Counted from the first letter of the stretch, positions 17,442-27,888 are shown. The stretch: 45,148 nucleotides of DNA from Clostridium cuniculi (GCF_004353185.1 NZ_SMUS01000035.1:1-45148), one strand, 5' to 3'. Numbers and translations are program-made. The notes: generated from the sequence alone by a model not told the origin.

Positions 17442-19310
17442 ATGGCATTAGTAAATAATAAAAAACTATCTATCCAAATAACAGATACATCTATAAATAT
17501 TCTTATTGCAAATAAAAATAAGATATATGAAACACACACTATTAAATTAGAAAATGGTGATTGTAGAGATGGTAACGTTAGAGATAAAGAAAGCATAATA
17601 AAACTTTTAAATGATTATTTAGATGTTAATGCTAGAGATGTTAAAAATGTATCCTTTGTTTTAAGAGGTTCAGATATAATTACAAGATATACAGAAGTAC
17701 CAATACTTAAGGATGATGCATTAAGAGAAGCTGTAAGCTTTGAATTTAAACAATTTATACCTGATATAGATGACTATTACACAAACTTTGAAATAGTAGA
17801 AAAAATAAATACACAAGATAAGAAAGCTTACAAAATACTATTAGTTGCAGCACCTAGAGAAAAAATAGATCCAATTGTTGAAATAGCAGAGGCCATAGGA
17901 AAAGAGTTAGAAGTTATTGATATATTATCAAATACATTAGCAAGGGTATTAAAAAATAGTGATCATATTACTAGTGAAGAATCCACTGGTGTATTTTATT
18001 TTGGGTCAGATAGTTCAACACTTAGTATAATGGAAAATAATGTTTTAAAATTTGAAAGAAATCTTCCGTTTGGAGTTAAAAATATATTTAATGAAGTTTA
18101 TGATCAGATTACTGCTACATTATTAGATTCTAGAGAAGTAGCAAATATATTCGAAAATAATTCAAGTGTAATAATGAGTTTTGAAAATTTACTATCCAGC
18201 GTTAATAATACAATTAGATATTATAACTCTGAAAAAAATAATAAACCTGTTACAAACTTTATAATAATATGTTCAGATATTGTTATGGCTAACATGGAAA
18301 AATATTTAGAAAAGTATTTTGAATTGCCATGTATTTTAGTAAAGGAACCTTTTGACTTAGGAATAAAATTGAAGTTTGAAAATAACTTTCCAAGATATAT
18401 AGCTTGTTATGGGTTATTATTTAGAGATAGTAGAAATAAATTACTTAATCTAAATCCAAAGGTAATAAGTAAAGAGAAGAAAAAAACCAATATAGATGGA
18501 ATGTTATTTAGATTACCTATAATAACTTTGATTGGAGTTATATCAATAGGATTTGTATTTACAATAATGAATAGAAGTATTATGAAAAATATAATAACGG
18601 TTGAAGAAGAAATAAGTAAATATAATGCGATAGTTGAAAAAAATTCAGCATTAAAAGCTGAAAATAGTAAAATGGAATATTTTATAGAGAGAGTTAAGAA
18701 TATAGAAAATAGTACAACTAAAACATCAACAATTTTAGCTAAAATAAACTCATATGTACCTAAAGAAATAACATTTATGAGCTTATCATTTTCAGATACT
18801 GGTTCAATAAATATTACTGGTGAATCTGATACATACAGTGCAATACCTGAGTTTTTAGCTAACCTTGAAATGAGTGAAGAGTTTTATAATGTAACTATTA
18901 GTTATATAAATCCAATTGAAAAAACTATAGAAATATCTGAAGCGGCTAAAGAAGGGACTAATATATTAGAGGGAAATTCTTTATTACCAATTGCAATGGC
19001 AGGCAATTTTAATATATGGGAAAATTTAATTTTAGCCTCTGATGATTCAAAAGAAAATAATATTACTAATAATGATTCAAGTACTAACAATAATTCTAAT
19101 AATATAAATGATTCAAGTAATTTAAATAATTCACAAGAAAGTAATGATTCAAATAAACAAGGTTCTAGTACATATAATGATTCAAATAGTACAAGTGATG
19201 AAGAGAGTAATGATTATAATACAAGTAGCAATACTATAACTAAATATAGTTTTTCAATTTTAATAGAAGGGGTAAGTAAAGATGGAAGCGAAGCAAAAGA
19301 AACAGAGTAG
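17442..19310 (+). CDS. pilMN: PilM-PilN fusion protein of the pilus assembly complex
   Basis: A 622-residue protein. Residues 1 to about 345 are a PilM actin-like domain (SIQITDTSINILIANKNKI; AVSFEFKQFIPD; a YFGSDSSTLSIM nucleotide-site segment). A membrane helix lies at about 356-375. Then comes a coiled coil and a PilN-type domain (INSYVPKEITFMSLSFSD; SINITGESDTYSAIPEFL). In many bacteria PilM binds the cytosolic tail of PilN; here they are one chain. A tract of about 75 residues rich in Asn, Ser and Asp (about 528-602) separates the last predicted strand (KYSFSILIEG) from the rest of the PilN domain. GGAGG ribosome site. It overlaps pilO by 29 bases. Confidence 0.88.
   Translation: MALVNNKKLSIQITDTSINILIANKNKIYETHTIKLENGDCRDGNVRDKESIIKLLNDYLDVNARDVKNVSFVLRGSDIITRYTEVPILKDDALREAVSFEFKQFIPDIDDYYTNFEIVEKINTQDKKAYKILLVAAPREKIDPIVEIAEAIGKELEVIDILSNTLARVLKNSDHITSEESTGVFYFGSDSSTLSIMENNVLKFERNLPFGVKNIFNEVYDQITATLLDSREVANIFENNSSVIMSFENLLSSVNNTIRYYNSEKNNKPVTNFIIICSDIVMANMEKYLEKYFELPCILVKEPFDLGIKLKFENNFPRYIACYGLLFRDSRNKLLNLNPKVISKEKKKTNIDGMLFRLPIITLIGVISIGFVFTIMNRSIMKNIITVEEEISKYNAIVEKNSALKAENSKMEYFIERVKNIENSTTKTSTILAKINSYVPKEITFMSLSFSDTGSINITGESDTYSAIPEFLANLEMSEEFYNVTISYINPIEKTIEISEAAKEGTNILEGNSLLPIAMAGNFNIWENLILASDDSKENNITNNDSSTNNNSNNINDSSNLNNSQESNDSNKQGSSTYNDSNSTSDEESNDYNTSSNTITKYSFSILIEGVSKDGSEAKETE
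19041..19185 (+). repeat. In-frame degenerate tandem repeat in pilMN
   Basis: The ten-base word GATTCAA preceded by AAT or GAT recurs at 19041, 19071, 19107, 19143 and 19176, at spacings of 30, 36, 36 and 33 bases. All spacings are multiples of three, so the protein repeats an NDS-type unit of 10-12 residues. Unit number could vary between strains. Confidence 0.75.
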
Positions 19311-20037
19311 TATTATGATTTATTTAAAAAATCTTTCTAAAAAAGATAAAGTAATATTATCATCTACAATTATTGTTGTATCTTTGGTCTTTGGATTAAA
19401 GTTTTTAATATTACCTCAACTAGAACAATATACAAATAATTTGCTTACGTTAGATATGAAAAGAGAAGAGCAAGCTAGAATATCTATGATACCAGCTCAG
19501 AATAAAATACTAGAGGAGAAACAAGAAGAGCTTAAAGAACAGTATGATTTAGCTCTAGAAGAAATTTCAAAGACTCCAGCTGTAGCTCAAATAATATACG
19601 ATTTAAAAGCATTAATGATCACAAGTGGAGTTGAAATGAAATCTTTAAGTTTTTCTAGTTCTGATGTATCTGAAGAAGATATAGCATCTAGTGATGGTGT
19701 TATTACTGATGAAAATGGTGTTGTAACTGAAATTGATAGAGGACTTGATATTGGAAGTTCTCAAGAGGAAAGTTCTCAAACAGAGAGCGAACAAGCTGTT
19801 GAAAAGCAAATAGTTAATATAAGTTTAAGTGGTGAGTATGAAAATATAATTAAATTTATTAAGTCTATTGAAAACTATTCAAGAATTTCAGATGTTTCTG
19901 ATATATCTTTAAGTACTGGAGAAGGAAGTTTATTAAATGCTAACTTAACAGCTAATTTTTATAACTTAAATTATAATGAGAGGGAAAATTATGATTTCAA
20001 TGATGGAACTTATGGAAAAGAAAACTCCTTCAATTAA
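19282..20037 (+). CDS. pilO: Pilus assembly protein PilO
   Basis: A 251-residue bitopic protein with a short cytosolic N-terminus, one helix (about 25-45), a coiled coil (about 55-100) and a PilO-like extracytoplasmic domain (AVAQIIYDLKALMITSGVEM; then VNISLSGEYENIIKFIKSIE). An acidic Ser/Gln-rich insert (about 150-175) interrupts the domain. With PilMN it forms the alignment complex that links PilB/PilC to the pilus. It starts inside the end of pilMN (29-base overlap) and overlaps the next gene, so translation is coupled. Confidence 0.85.
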   Translation: MEAKQKKQSSIMIYLKNLSKKDKVILSSTIIVVSLVFGLKFLILPQLEQYTNNLLTLDMKREEQARISMIPAQNKILEEKQEELKEQYDLALEEISKTPAVAQIIYDLKALMITSGVEMKSLSFSSSDVSEEDIASSDGVITDENGVVTEIDRGLDIGSSQEESSQTESEQAVEKQIVNISLSGEYENIIKFIKSIENYSRISDVSDISLSTGEGSLLNANLTANFYNLNYNERENYDFNDGTYGKENSFN

Positions 20038-20443
20038 AAATACTAATAGAAAAAAAGGGATGACTTTAGTAGAAATAATGGCTGCTATGGCCATCCTTTC
20101 TATTTTATTTGTTGGAATAAGTGGGTTAATGCTAAGTATAGTTAAAACTGAAGCTAGAGCTGATGAGAAGCTTGAAATTAACAATTATATAAAATCTGCA
20201 TTAACATTATTTGATGTTAAAAGTGCAAATGTTGAAAATTATATAGTTAAAAAAACTATTAATTTTAATGACTTAGATGATATGCAATATAAGATAAAAA
20301 ATATAAATTCTTTAATTGATAATGAGGGGAAATTTTCTATAGATATCATAGCTGAGTTACAAGATAATGGTTTGTATAAAGTAACGGCATATATGAAAAA
20401 TAAAAGTGTTGAAGATACTAAGATAATAATTGTGAATAAATGA
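19991..20443 (+). CDS. Minor pilin-like protein (PilV/GspI-like)
   Basis: A 150-residue prepilin-like protein with a long leader ending RKKG (G23) and mature start MTLVEIMAAMAILSILFVGI, with Glu at position 5. The rest is short and hydrophilic. It overlaps the end of pilO by 47 bases. Start ATG 19991 is chosen because of the GAGAGGG site six bases upstream; the ATG at 19976 has none. As first of three consecutive pilin-like genes it fits the first minor pilin of a tip complex (PilV/GspI role). That exact role is inferred from order and size. Confidence 0.78.
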   Translation: MISMMELMEKKTPSIKNTNRKKGMTLVEIMAAMAILSILFVGISGLMLSIVKTEARADEKLEINNYIKSALTLFDVKSANVENYIVKKTINFNDLDDMQYKIKNINSLIDNEGKFSIDIIAELQDNGLYKVTAYMKNKSVEDTKIIIVNK

Positions 20444-20456
20444 TAAGGAGAGATTT

Positions 20457-21395
20457 ATGAACAGAAAAAGTGGATTTACTCTTATAGAGTTAATGGCAAC
20501 ATTATCTATTTTACTTTTATTAATTACTATGGTAGGTTCTATTTTTGTTCAAGGGTATAAAATAATCAATAGAACAGATAACAAGGCAGCAATACAAGAT
20601 GAAGTTAGAAATGCAATAATTAATATTGAAGCTGAAACTACAAATGCAAAAGAAATAAAAATTAGGACTGCTGATGCTATCACAAATTATGATGGAAAAG
20701 AAGCTAAAGAGATTTTATATGTAAAAAAAGATAACGAATATATATTATATTTTGAAATAGTTAATAGTGATGAATATAATAGTTTAATAGAAGTAAAGTA
20801 TGGAATAGATAATTCAATTAAGAGTGAAAAAGTATTATTAAATAGTATTAAGGTTAATAATTCAAGTAAATTTTCTTTAAAAGTTACTGAAGTAGATAAA
20901 TTAATTAATATAAATTTTGAAGGGGTTTTAGTTGGAAATCAACTAAGTGGACAAGATTATATTCTCACATTATCAAAAGAGAACAATAAAGATATTATAG
21001 TAAATTTTCAGGAAAATGGTTCAGATAGTTCAGACAGTACAATTGATCCAATTGATCCTGTGATTCCGGAGGAACCAGATGAAAATACTCCTAATTCGGG
21101 TGAAGTAAATGTTGATTTAAAAATTTCTAATAGTTGGGATGGTGGTGCTGATTATATAATAACTCTTACTAATAATACATCCAATGAAATAATAGCGTGG
21201 GAATTAATATTTGAATCAGATGTAGAATTCACTTCTTGTTATGATGCAGTACTTGAGAAAACTGATGATGGTAGATTTAAAATTAAAAGTAATCAAAATT
21301 CTGGAGTAATTGAAATTAATAAAAGTGTACAAATCAAAGGTCAGTGTAAGGGATATATAGATAGAATTAAAAATTTAAGTATTAGAACATGGTAA
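20457..21395 (+). CDS. Minor pilin (PilW/GspJ-like) with C-terminal CBM2-like module
   Basis: A 312-residue protein in three parts. Residues 1 to about 185 are a minor pilin: leader MNRKSG cut after G6, mature FTLIELMATLSILLLL with Glu at position 5. Residues about 186-215 are a Ser/Asp/Pro/Glu linker (DPIDPVIPEEPDE). Residues about 216-312 look like a family 2 carbohydrate-binding module: SNSWDGG, then YIITLTNNTSNEIIAWEL, two cysteines (C261 and C297) and Trp 227, 248 and 312. Family 2 modules share the pattern W-x-x-G...TN...I..W and bind cellulose, chitin or xylan. So the pilus may carry a glycan-binding tip. AAGGAG ribosome site, 13 bases after the previous gene. The pilin part is secure; the CBM assignment is by pattern. 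Confidence 0.82.
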   Translation: MNRKSGFTLIELMATLSILLLLITMVGSIFVQGYKIINRTDNKAAIQDEVRNAIINIEAETTNAKEIKIRTADAITNYDGKEAKEILYVKKDNEYILYFEIVNSDEYNSLIEVKYGIDNSIKSEKVLLNSIKVNNSSKFSLKVTEVDKLININFEGVLVGNQLSGQDYILTLSKENNKDIIVNFQENGSDSSDSTIDPIDPVIPEEPDENTPNSGEVNVDLKISNSWDGGADYIITLTNNTSNEIIAWELIFESDVEFTSCYDAVLEKTDDGRFKIKSNQNSGVIEINKSVQIKGQCKGYIDRIKNLSIRTW

Positions 21396-21409
21396 GAGGT
21401 GTAGATAAA

Positions 21410-23281
21410 ATGAAAAAGAAAGGTTCATCTTTAATGATAACAATGGTTTTATTATTATCATTAATAATTATTGGATTAGCAGTTTCATCAGCTGTAATAA
21501 ACACTTTAAAATATAATAAAAAGCATAGTGAGTATATTGATTTAGAGTTAGCAGCTAAATCAGGACTTAATATATTTAGAGAGGAATTATTAAGTTTAAT
21601 AAATGATTCTAATGGAGTAAGCAACCTTCCATTATCTTTTTCTAAGATGAAAAGTGATATAGATGATTTTGAAGGAATATCTATTTATAAGGAAATAACA
21701 AGAGATGAAATAGAAGAAAACAATAAATTAGTAAGATATGATTATACTATTATTAGTACAGCAATAGATGAAGAGAGTGGAGCAAAGAAGGAACAAAAGC
21801 AAGTTATTTCAGTAAATATAAATTCTGATAGTGGAGTAATAGAAGATGTTGAAATAAGTCCTGAAGGAGTATTAAATATAAAGGGAAATATTGAATGGCA
21901 AAATAATACCTATGAATTTCTTAAGTATACTTCCTATGGTGGAAAATTAACAAATTCATTCAAGGGTCAATTAGGTGATTATCTAATGAATAATAATATA
22001 AATAGGAGTGAGCAAGCAGGAAATGTTGATTTTAGTATAGTCAATGATATTGATAATAAAATAGAGATAGGTAGTTTTGAAAATATACAAAAAACCACTA
22101 AAAGTTTTAGTGGATTAAAAGAAATAACATTACAATATTTAATTGATAATAATGGGAAGAGTATAAATGAAGATATAATTTTGAGGGGAGATTTAGATTT
22201 AAGTCAGAATTATATACAACAATATAATTTGAATTTAAATGGAGGAACTCTTGTAGTAGAAGGAGATTTTGTTGCAAGTGGTAGTTTAAATGTTAATTTA
22301 ATCAATAGTAGTAACTTGGTGATATATGGCGATTTAAAAATTTCCCAAAATGGAGATATAAGAATTAATAATTCAAGTTTTATTGATATTAAGAAGAATT
22401 TAATAGTTAACAATGGCTCTTTATATAGTGAAGTGAAAGAGGATAGTGTATTAAATATAGGGGAATCAATAAAGAGTAAATCCAATGGAATAAATTTAGT
22501 GTTAGAAGATTCAAAGCTAGATGTTAATTCTGATATAGAATCAAATGGATTAAATATTAAAATTAATAACAGTAAATTGATAACTAGAAGTGGTGGTATA
22601 AAAGGAACACCTATAAAAATTGAGATGAATAATAGTAATTTAGATATATATAGTAATATTGAGGCTCAAAGTCAGGGTGTAGATATAAATATTAATAATA
22701 GTAAATTAATTATAAGAAATGATGGAATATCATCACCTACAAACCCTTTAAATTTATATGGAAGTAACAATAAAATTTTAGTTAATGGTGATTTAATAGG
22801 CAATGGAATAAATATAACAATGGATAAAGGCAGTAAGTTAGTTGCGGGAAGACTTGTATCAGAAAGTAATTATGTTAATTTAAAGTTATATAATAGCCAA
22901 TTTTTATTTAATGATGGTATAAATGCTAACAGTTCTGAATTGTTTAATGATAATAGTGATGTAATATTCTTAGGTGATAGTAATATAAAAAGTTTTAATA
23001 ATTATAATGTAAATGGTATTGTAATATTTGGTGGCACTTATGATGGGCATACTGTTACTATTAACCTAGATAATAGTATGGTATTTATATTATCTGCAAT
23101 TAATAGTGATATAAATGGAATGTATTTAGAAAATTTATTAACTGTTAATAATGTAAATAGAGGTTCTATTTATATATTAGGTAATTTAAAAGCACACACA
23201 ATAAATGTAACAGGTAATAAAGATAATATAAAAGCTACAGATGAAGTTATAAGTAGAGCAGAAAACTTATTAAGTAGATAA
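21410..23281 (+). CDS. PilX/GspK-like pilus tip protein with beta-solenoid-like body
   Basis: A 623-residue protein. The start MKKKG is followed by SSLMITMVLLLSLIIIGLAV, a prepilin-like leader and helix; mature position 5 is not Glu, as in PilX_N and GspK-type proteins that initiate the tip. Residues about 150 to 610 are built of short repeats with alternating hydrophobic positions and Asn (for example INNSKLITR and INNSKLIIR), the look of a right-handed beta-helix. There is no C-terminal anchor. Start ATG 21410 fits the AGAGGTG ribosome site; the ATG at 21389 overlaps the previous stop. It is last gene of the locus. Likely role: large surface-exposed tip subunit or adhesin. Confidence 0.75.
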   Translation: MKKKGSSLMITMVLLLSLIIIGLAVSSAVINTLKYNKKHSEYIDLELAAKSGLNIFREELLSLINDSNGVSNLPLSFSKMKSDIDDFEGISIYKEITRDEIEENNKLVRYDYTIISTAIDEESGAKKEQKQVISVNINSDSGVIEDVEISPEGVLNIKGNIEWQNNTYEFLKYTSYGGKLTNSFKGQLGDYLMNNNINRSEQAGNVDFSIVNDIDNKIEIGSFENIQKTTKSFSGLKEITLQYLIDNNGKSINEDIILRGDLDLSQNYIQQYNLNLNGGTLVVEGDFVASGSLNVNLINSSNLVIYGDLKISQNGDIRINNSSFIDIKKNLIVNNGSLYSEVKEDSVLNIGESIKSKSNGINLVLEDSKLDVNSDIESNGLNIKINNSKLITRSGGIKGTPIKIEMNNSNLDIYSNIEAQSQGVDININNSKLIIRNDGISSPTNPLNLYGSNNKILVNGDLIGNGINITMDKGSKLVAGRLVSESNYVNLKLYNSQFLFNDGINANSSELFNDNSDVIFLGDSNIKSFNNYNVNGIVIFGGTYDGHTVTINLDNSMVFILSAINSDINGMYLENLLTVNNVNRGSIYILGNLKAHTINVTGNKDNIKATDEVISRAENLLSR

Positions 23282-23306
23282 AAATATAATTACAATCAAA
23301 CAAGTA

Positions 23307-23335
23307 TTGACAAGCCATCTTTCTTAAACTATAAT
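23307..23335 (+). promoter_or_regulatory. Consensus promoter of guaB
   Basis: A perfect TTGACA (23307-23312), a 17-base spacer and a perfect TATAAT (23330-23335), about 30 bases upstream of the riboswitch aptamer. Confidence 0.92.
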
Positions 23336-23368
23336 GGTAAAAAGCAAAAAAACACGAATAATAAAAAG

Positions 23369-23433
23369 ACTCATATAAACCCTGAATATGGCAGGGTGTT
23401 TCTACTGAAAACCTTAAATTTTCATCTATGAGT
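23369..23433 (+). promoter_or_regulatory. Purine riboswitch aptamer, guanine class
   Basis: P1 is ACTCATA/TATGAGT. P2 is ACCCTG/CAGGGT with loop AATATGG. J2/3 contains TTTCTAC. P3 is TGAAAA/TTTTCA with loop CCTTAAA. The residue just before the 3' strand of P1 (23426, position 74 in xpt numbering) is C, which specifies guanine rather than adenine. Two details differ from the textbook form: P2 has six rather than seven pairs, and position 73 is T rather than A. The target gene guaB makes XMP for GMP synthesis, so guanine repression is expected. Confidence 0.9.
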
Positions 23434-23476
23434 GAATTTAATATATTTACCTAAATACGAATAATGTATAGAGTAA

Positions 23477-23530
23477 AAGCATATTAATGTTCACTTATAG
23501 ATAGCGGACTTAATATGCTTATTTTTATTT
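23477..23530 (+). terminator. Riboswitch expression platform: terminator with antiterminator
   Basis: The terminator stem pairs AAGCATATTAA with TTAATATGCTT, extended by GTTC/GGAC, followed by ATTTTTATTT. Its loop region TTCACTTATAGAT (23490-23502) can instead pair over 13 bases with the 3' strand of P1 (23424-23436), forming an antiterminator when ligand is absent. Guanine should thus turn guaB off. A further hairpin (TATTTGGT/ACCAAATA, 23526-23555, with inner GGG/CCC) follows in the leader. Confidence 0.85.
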
Positions 23531-23610
23531 GGTGGGCTCCCAAAATAACCAAATAGGAATGGCATTTATCACATATATATAAAGATAAATAATAATGATA
23601 GGAGAGATGA

Positions 23611-25068
<1,458 letters not shown>

Positions 25069-25092
25069 TTATTTATTTAGAGATTAATAGTA

Positions 25093-25149
25093 AATAGATG
25101 ATAGTTGAGGGAATTCTTAAGGAATTTTAATCCTTAACTGTTATCTATT
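25093..25149. repeat. Long intergenic hairpin between guaB and guaA
   Basis: An 18-base-pair imperfect stem, all Watson-Crick or G-T pairs (25093-25110 with 25132-25149), and a loop with an inner AATTC/GAATT stem. There is no T tract. Its layout (outer arms ending GG and CCTTAACT, small hairpin inside) resembles the larger element at 43788-43920. It may be an mRNA processing or stability stem, or a decayed repeat element. Confidence 0.6.
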
Positions 25150-25238
25150 ATTTATAAATTAGGAAATATAATTCTATTTTTGTTGAAAAATGTATAATTT
25201 TACGAGATAATTAAAGAAAAAACATTAGGAGGATTCTA

Positions 25239-26780
25239 ATGAGTAGAGAATTAGTATTAGTACTTGACTTTGGTGGTCAATATAACCAGTTAATTGCAAG
25301 AAGAGTTAGAGAATGTAATGTATATTGTGAAGTTCATCCTTATAATTTAAGTGTTGAAAAGATAAAAGAAATGAATCCAAAGGGAATAATCTTCACTGGA
25401 GGACCAAACAGTGTATATGGTGAAAATTCTCCTTTATGTGATAAAGCAGTATTTGAATTAGGGATACCTGTACTTGGTATTTGTTATGGTTCACAACTTA
25501 TGGCACATGTTCTTGGAGGAAGTGTTGCAACTGCTCCAGTAAGTGAATATGGTAAGACTGTAGTAAAAGTTGATAATGAATCAAAATTATTTGATGGTGT
25601 ACATGAAACAACAATTTGTTGGATGAGTCATACAGATTATATAGAAAAATCTCCAGAAGGATTTAAAATAATAGGTAATACTCCAGTTTGTCCAGTAGCA
25701 GCTATGGAATGTGAAGAAAAGAATCTTTATGCAGTTCAATTCCATCCAGAAGTTATGCATACTGTAGAAGGAACTAAGATGTTATCAAACTTTGTTTATA
25801 ACATTTGTAAATGTTCAGGAGACTGGAAGATGGATTCATTTGTTGAAAAGACAATTGAAGAAATAAGAGAAAAAGTAGGAAATGGTAGAGCGTTATGCGC
25901 ATTATCAGGTGGAGTAGACTCATCTGTTGCTGCAGTACTTTTATCAAAAGCAATTGGTAAGCAATTAACTTGTGTATTTGTTGACCATGGTCTACTTAGA
26001 AAGAATGAAGGTGATGAAGTAGAAGCTATATTTGGGCCAGAAGGACAATATGACTTAAACTTCATAAGAGTAAATGCTCAAGAAAGATTCTATGAAAAGT
26101 TAGCTGGAGTAGAAGATCCAGAAACTAAGAGAAAAATCATAGGTGAAGAATTTATAAGAGTATTTGAAGAAGAAGCTAAAAAAATTGGAGCTGTGGACTT
26201 CTTAGTTCAAGGTACAATTTATCCAGATATAATTGAAAGTGGATTAGGTGAATCTGCAGTTATTAAATCTCACCATAATGTTGGAGGGCTTCCTGACTAC
26301 GTTGATTTTAAAGAAATAATAGAACCATTAAGATTATTATTTAAAGATGAAGTTAGAAAAGCAGGTTTAGAACTTGGAATTCCTGAAAAGTTAGTATACA
26401 GACAACCATTCCCAGGGCCAGGACTTGGTATAAGAATAATTGGTGAAGTAACTGCTGAAAAGGTAAGAATAGTTCAAGACGCTGATGCAATTTACAGAGA
26501 AGAAATTGCTAATGCTGGATTAGATAAAACTATAGGACAATATTTTGCAGCTTTAACTAATATGAGATCAGTTGGAGTTATGGGTGATGAAAGAACTTAT
26601 GATTATGCAATTGCTTTAAGAGCAGTAACTACAAGCGACTTTATGACAGCAGAATCAGCTGACCTTCCATGGGAAGTTCTTGGAAAAGTAACAACAAGAA
26701 TAGTTAATGAAGTTAACGGGGTTAATAGAGTAATGTACGATTGTACAGGAAAACCACCAGCAACTATTGAATTCGAATAA
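25239..26780 (+). CDS. guaA: GMP synthase (glutamine-hydrolysing) GuaA
   Basis: A 513-residue full-length enzyme. Residues 1 to about 195 are a class I glutamine amidotransferase with nucleophile [11 protein letters not shown] and the FHPE motif. The synthetase domain begins at [15 protein letters not shown] (PP-loop), and the dimerisation domain ends in PATIEFE. It aminates XMP to GMP. AGGAGG ribosome site. It is co-oriented with guaB and may be co-transcribed or have its own promoter in the 170-base gap. Confidence 0.98.
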   Translation: MSRELVLVLDFGGQYNQLIARRVRECNVYCEVHPYNLSVEKIKEMNPKGIIFTGGPNSVYGENSPLCDKAVFELGIPVLGICYGSQLMAHVLGGSVATAPVSEYGKTVVKVDNESKLFDGVHETTICWMSHTDYIEKSPEGFKIIGNTPVCPVAAMECEEKNLYAVQFHPEVMHTVEGTKMLSNFVYNICKCSGDWKMDSFVEKTIEEIREKVGNGRALCALSGGVDSSVAAVLLSKAIGKQLTCVFVDHGLLRKNEGDEVEAIFGPEGQYDLNFIRVNAQERFYEKLAGVEDPETKRKIIGEEFIRVFEEEAKKIGAVDFLVQGTIYPDIIESGLGESAVIKSHHNVGGLPDYVDFKEIIEPLRLLFKDEVRKAGLELGIPEKLVYRQPFPGPGLGIRIIGEVTAEKVRIVQDADAIYREEIANAGLDKTIGQYFAALTNMRSVGVMGDERTYDYAIALRAVTTSDFMTAESADLPWEVLGKVTTRIVNEVNGVNRVMYDCTGKPPATIEFE

Positions 26781-26787
26781 AAAATTA

Positions 26788-26834
26788 AATTGCTACAAAT
26801 ATGTACTTTTACATGTTTGTAGCAATTTTTTTTT
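26788..26834 (+). terminator. Rho-independent terminator after guaA
   Basis: A long stem (AATTGCTACAAA and TTTGTAGCAATT, with an inner ATGTA/TACAT part), followed by a run of nine or more T. Confidence 0.92.
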
Positions 26835-27016
26835 GTTATGTAACTATAAAGATGTTATTATGTTTGTATAGAGAATGATTAATGAAGAAAATAGAAGATT
26901 TATTATTTAATTGGAAAAATTCATGAAGATATTATAATAAAAGTTGAATGTTATTAGAAAGAATTATATATGTAAAGATATTGTATATAGTTATGAAGTT
27001 TGTTAAGGAGAATATT

Positions 27017-27832
27017 ATGAATAATATTTTTAAAAAATTGAAAATTTCATTAGTGATAGTAGGAATTGTAGTTGGAGTAGGATATTTAGCTAATAATGGA
27101 AGAAGTAATATAGAGAAAGATAATACTAATGAGAGTATAAACAATAGTAATGAAGTACTATTGGCAAGGTCAGATAAAGAAAGTTTGGAATATGAAGATA
27201 TAGAAAGTGATTATAAGGAGTTGGAATATTTAGAAGGTATATTAAATAATCAATACTTTGTTTTAATTAACAAGGATAATAAACTAGATGAAAGTTATGT
27301 ACCAAGTAATTTGAAAAAATCTGAAGCAAAATTTTTAGATTATTCTCAGGATAATAATTTAGAAAATGCTACAGCAGATGCAGCAAAAAAAATGTTTGAT
27401 GCAGCAGCGGAAGAGGGTATTTCTTTGATTGGGGTATCGGGGTATAGAAGTTATAGCGTTCAAAAGGGATTATATGAAACTAGAATGGAGAAAAACGGAG
27501 AAGAAAAAACCCGTGCTTATACTGCAGAGCCAGGTGCTTCAGAACATCAAAGTGGACTAGCTATAGATATTTTATGTGATGAGTATCAAACTTTAGATGA
27601 AGGTTTTGAAGATACAGATGCATTTAGATGGCTTACTGAGAATTGTTATAAGTATGGATTCATATTAAGATATTTAAAAGGTAAAGAGGACATTACAGGA
27701 TATAATTATGAACCTTGGCATTTTAGATATATTGGAAATGAAGAAGTAGCTAAAGAGATAATGAATAGAGGATTAGTTTTTGAGGAATATATAAATGAAG
27801 TAAAAAATAAAATTAATGAATTAAAAAAATAG
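27017..27832 (+). CDS. D-alanyl-D-alanine carboxypeptidase, VanY/M15B family
   Basis: A 271-residue membrane-anchored or secreted protein. The N-terminal signal anchor is at about 8-25. The peptidase domain (about 110-255) shows the M15B set: SGYRSYSVQ, the zinc motif SEHQSGLAIDI and EPWHFRYI with the last His ligand. It trims the terminal D-Ala of peptidoglycan stem peptides. Start ATG 27017 has an AAGGAGAA site; the ATG at 26948 lies upstream with none. No van resistance genes are nearby, so a housekeeping wall role is more likely than glycopeptide resistance. Confidence 0.88.
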   Translation: MNNIFKKLKISLVIVGIVVGVGYLANNGRSNIEKDNTNESINNSNEVLLARSDKESLEYEDIESDYKELEYLEGILNNQYFVLINKDNKLDESYVPSNLKKSEAKFLDYSQDNNLENATADAAKKMFDAAAEEGISLIGVSGYRSYSVQKGLYETRMEKNGEEKTRAYTAEPGASEHQSGLAIDILCDEYQTLDEGFEDTDAFRWLTENCYKYGFILRYLKGKEDITGYNYEPWHFRYIGNEEVAKEIMNRGLVFEEYINEVKNKINELKK

Positions 27833-27888
27833 TGATAAAGTGAAAAAAGACTAAAAATATGTTTTTTATAACTATAAATGTAATAATA

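Noticed and set aside
22210..22485. Minus-strand frame opposite the PilX-like gene
   Set aside because: No ribosome site, lies fully within a well-supported plus-strand gene, and its hydrophobic sequence reflects the antisense of Asn/Ile/Leu repeats.
22350..22760. CRISPR-like repetition in the PilX-like gene
   Set aside because: The repeats are degenerate, in frame and codon-phased, without uniform spacers; they are protein repeats. No CRISPR array was seen anywhere in the window.
25796..26065. Minus-strand frame opposite guaA
   Set aside because: Antisense shadow of a universally conserved gene, without ribosome site or domain.
26932..27144. Minus-strand hydrophobic frame opposite the VanY-like start
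   Set aside because: It is the complement of the signal-anchor region and has no ribosome site.
27017..27832. Vancomycin resistance gene vanY
   Set aside because: The M15B family fits, but no vanRS, vanH or ligase genes are near; a housekeeping carboxypeptidase is more likely.
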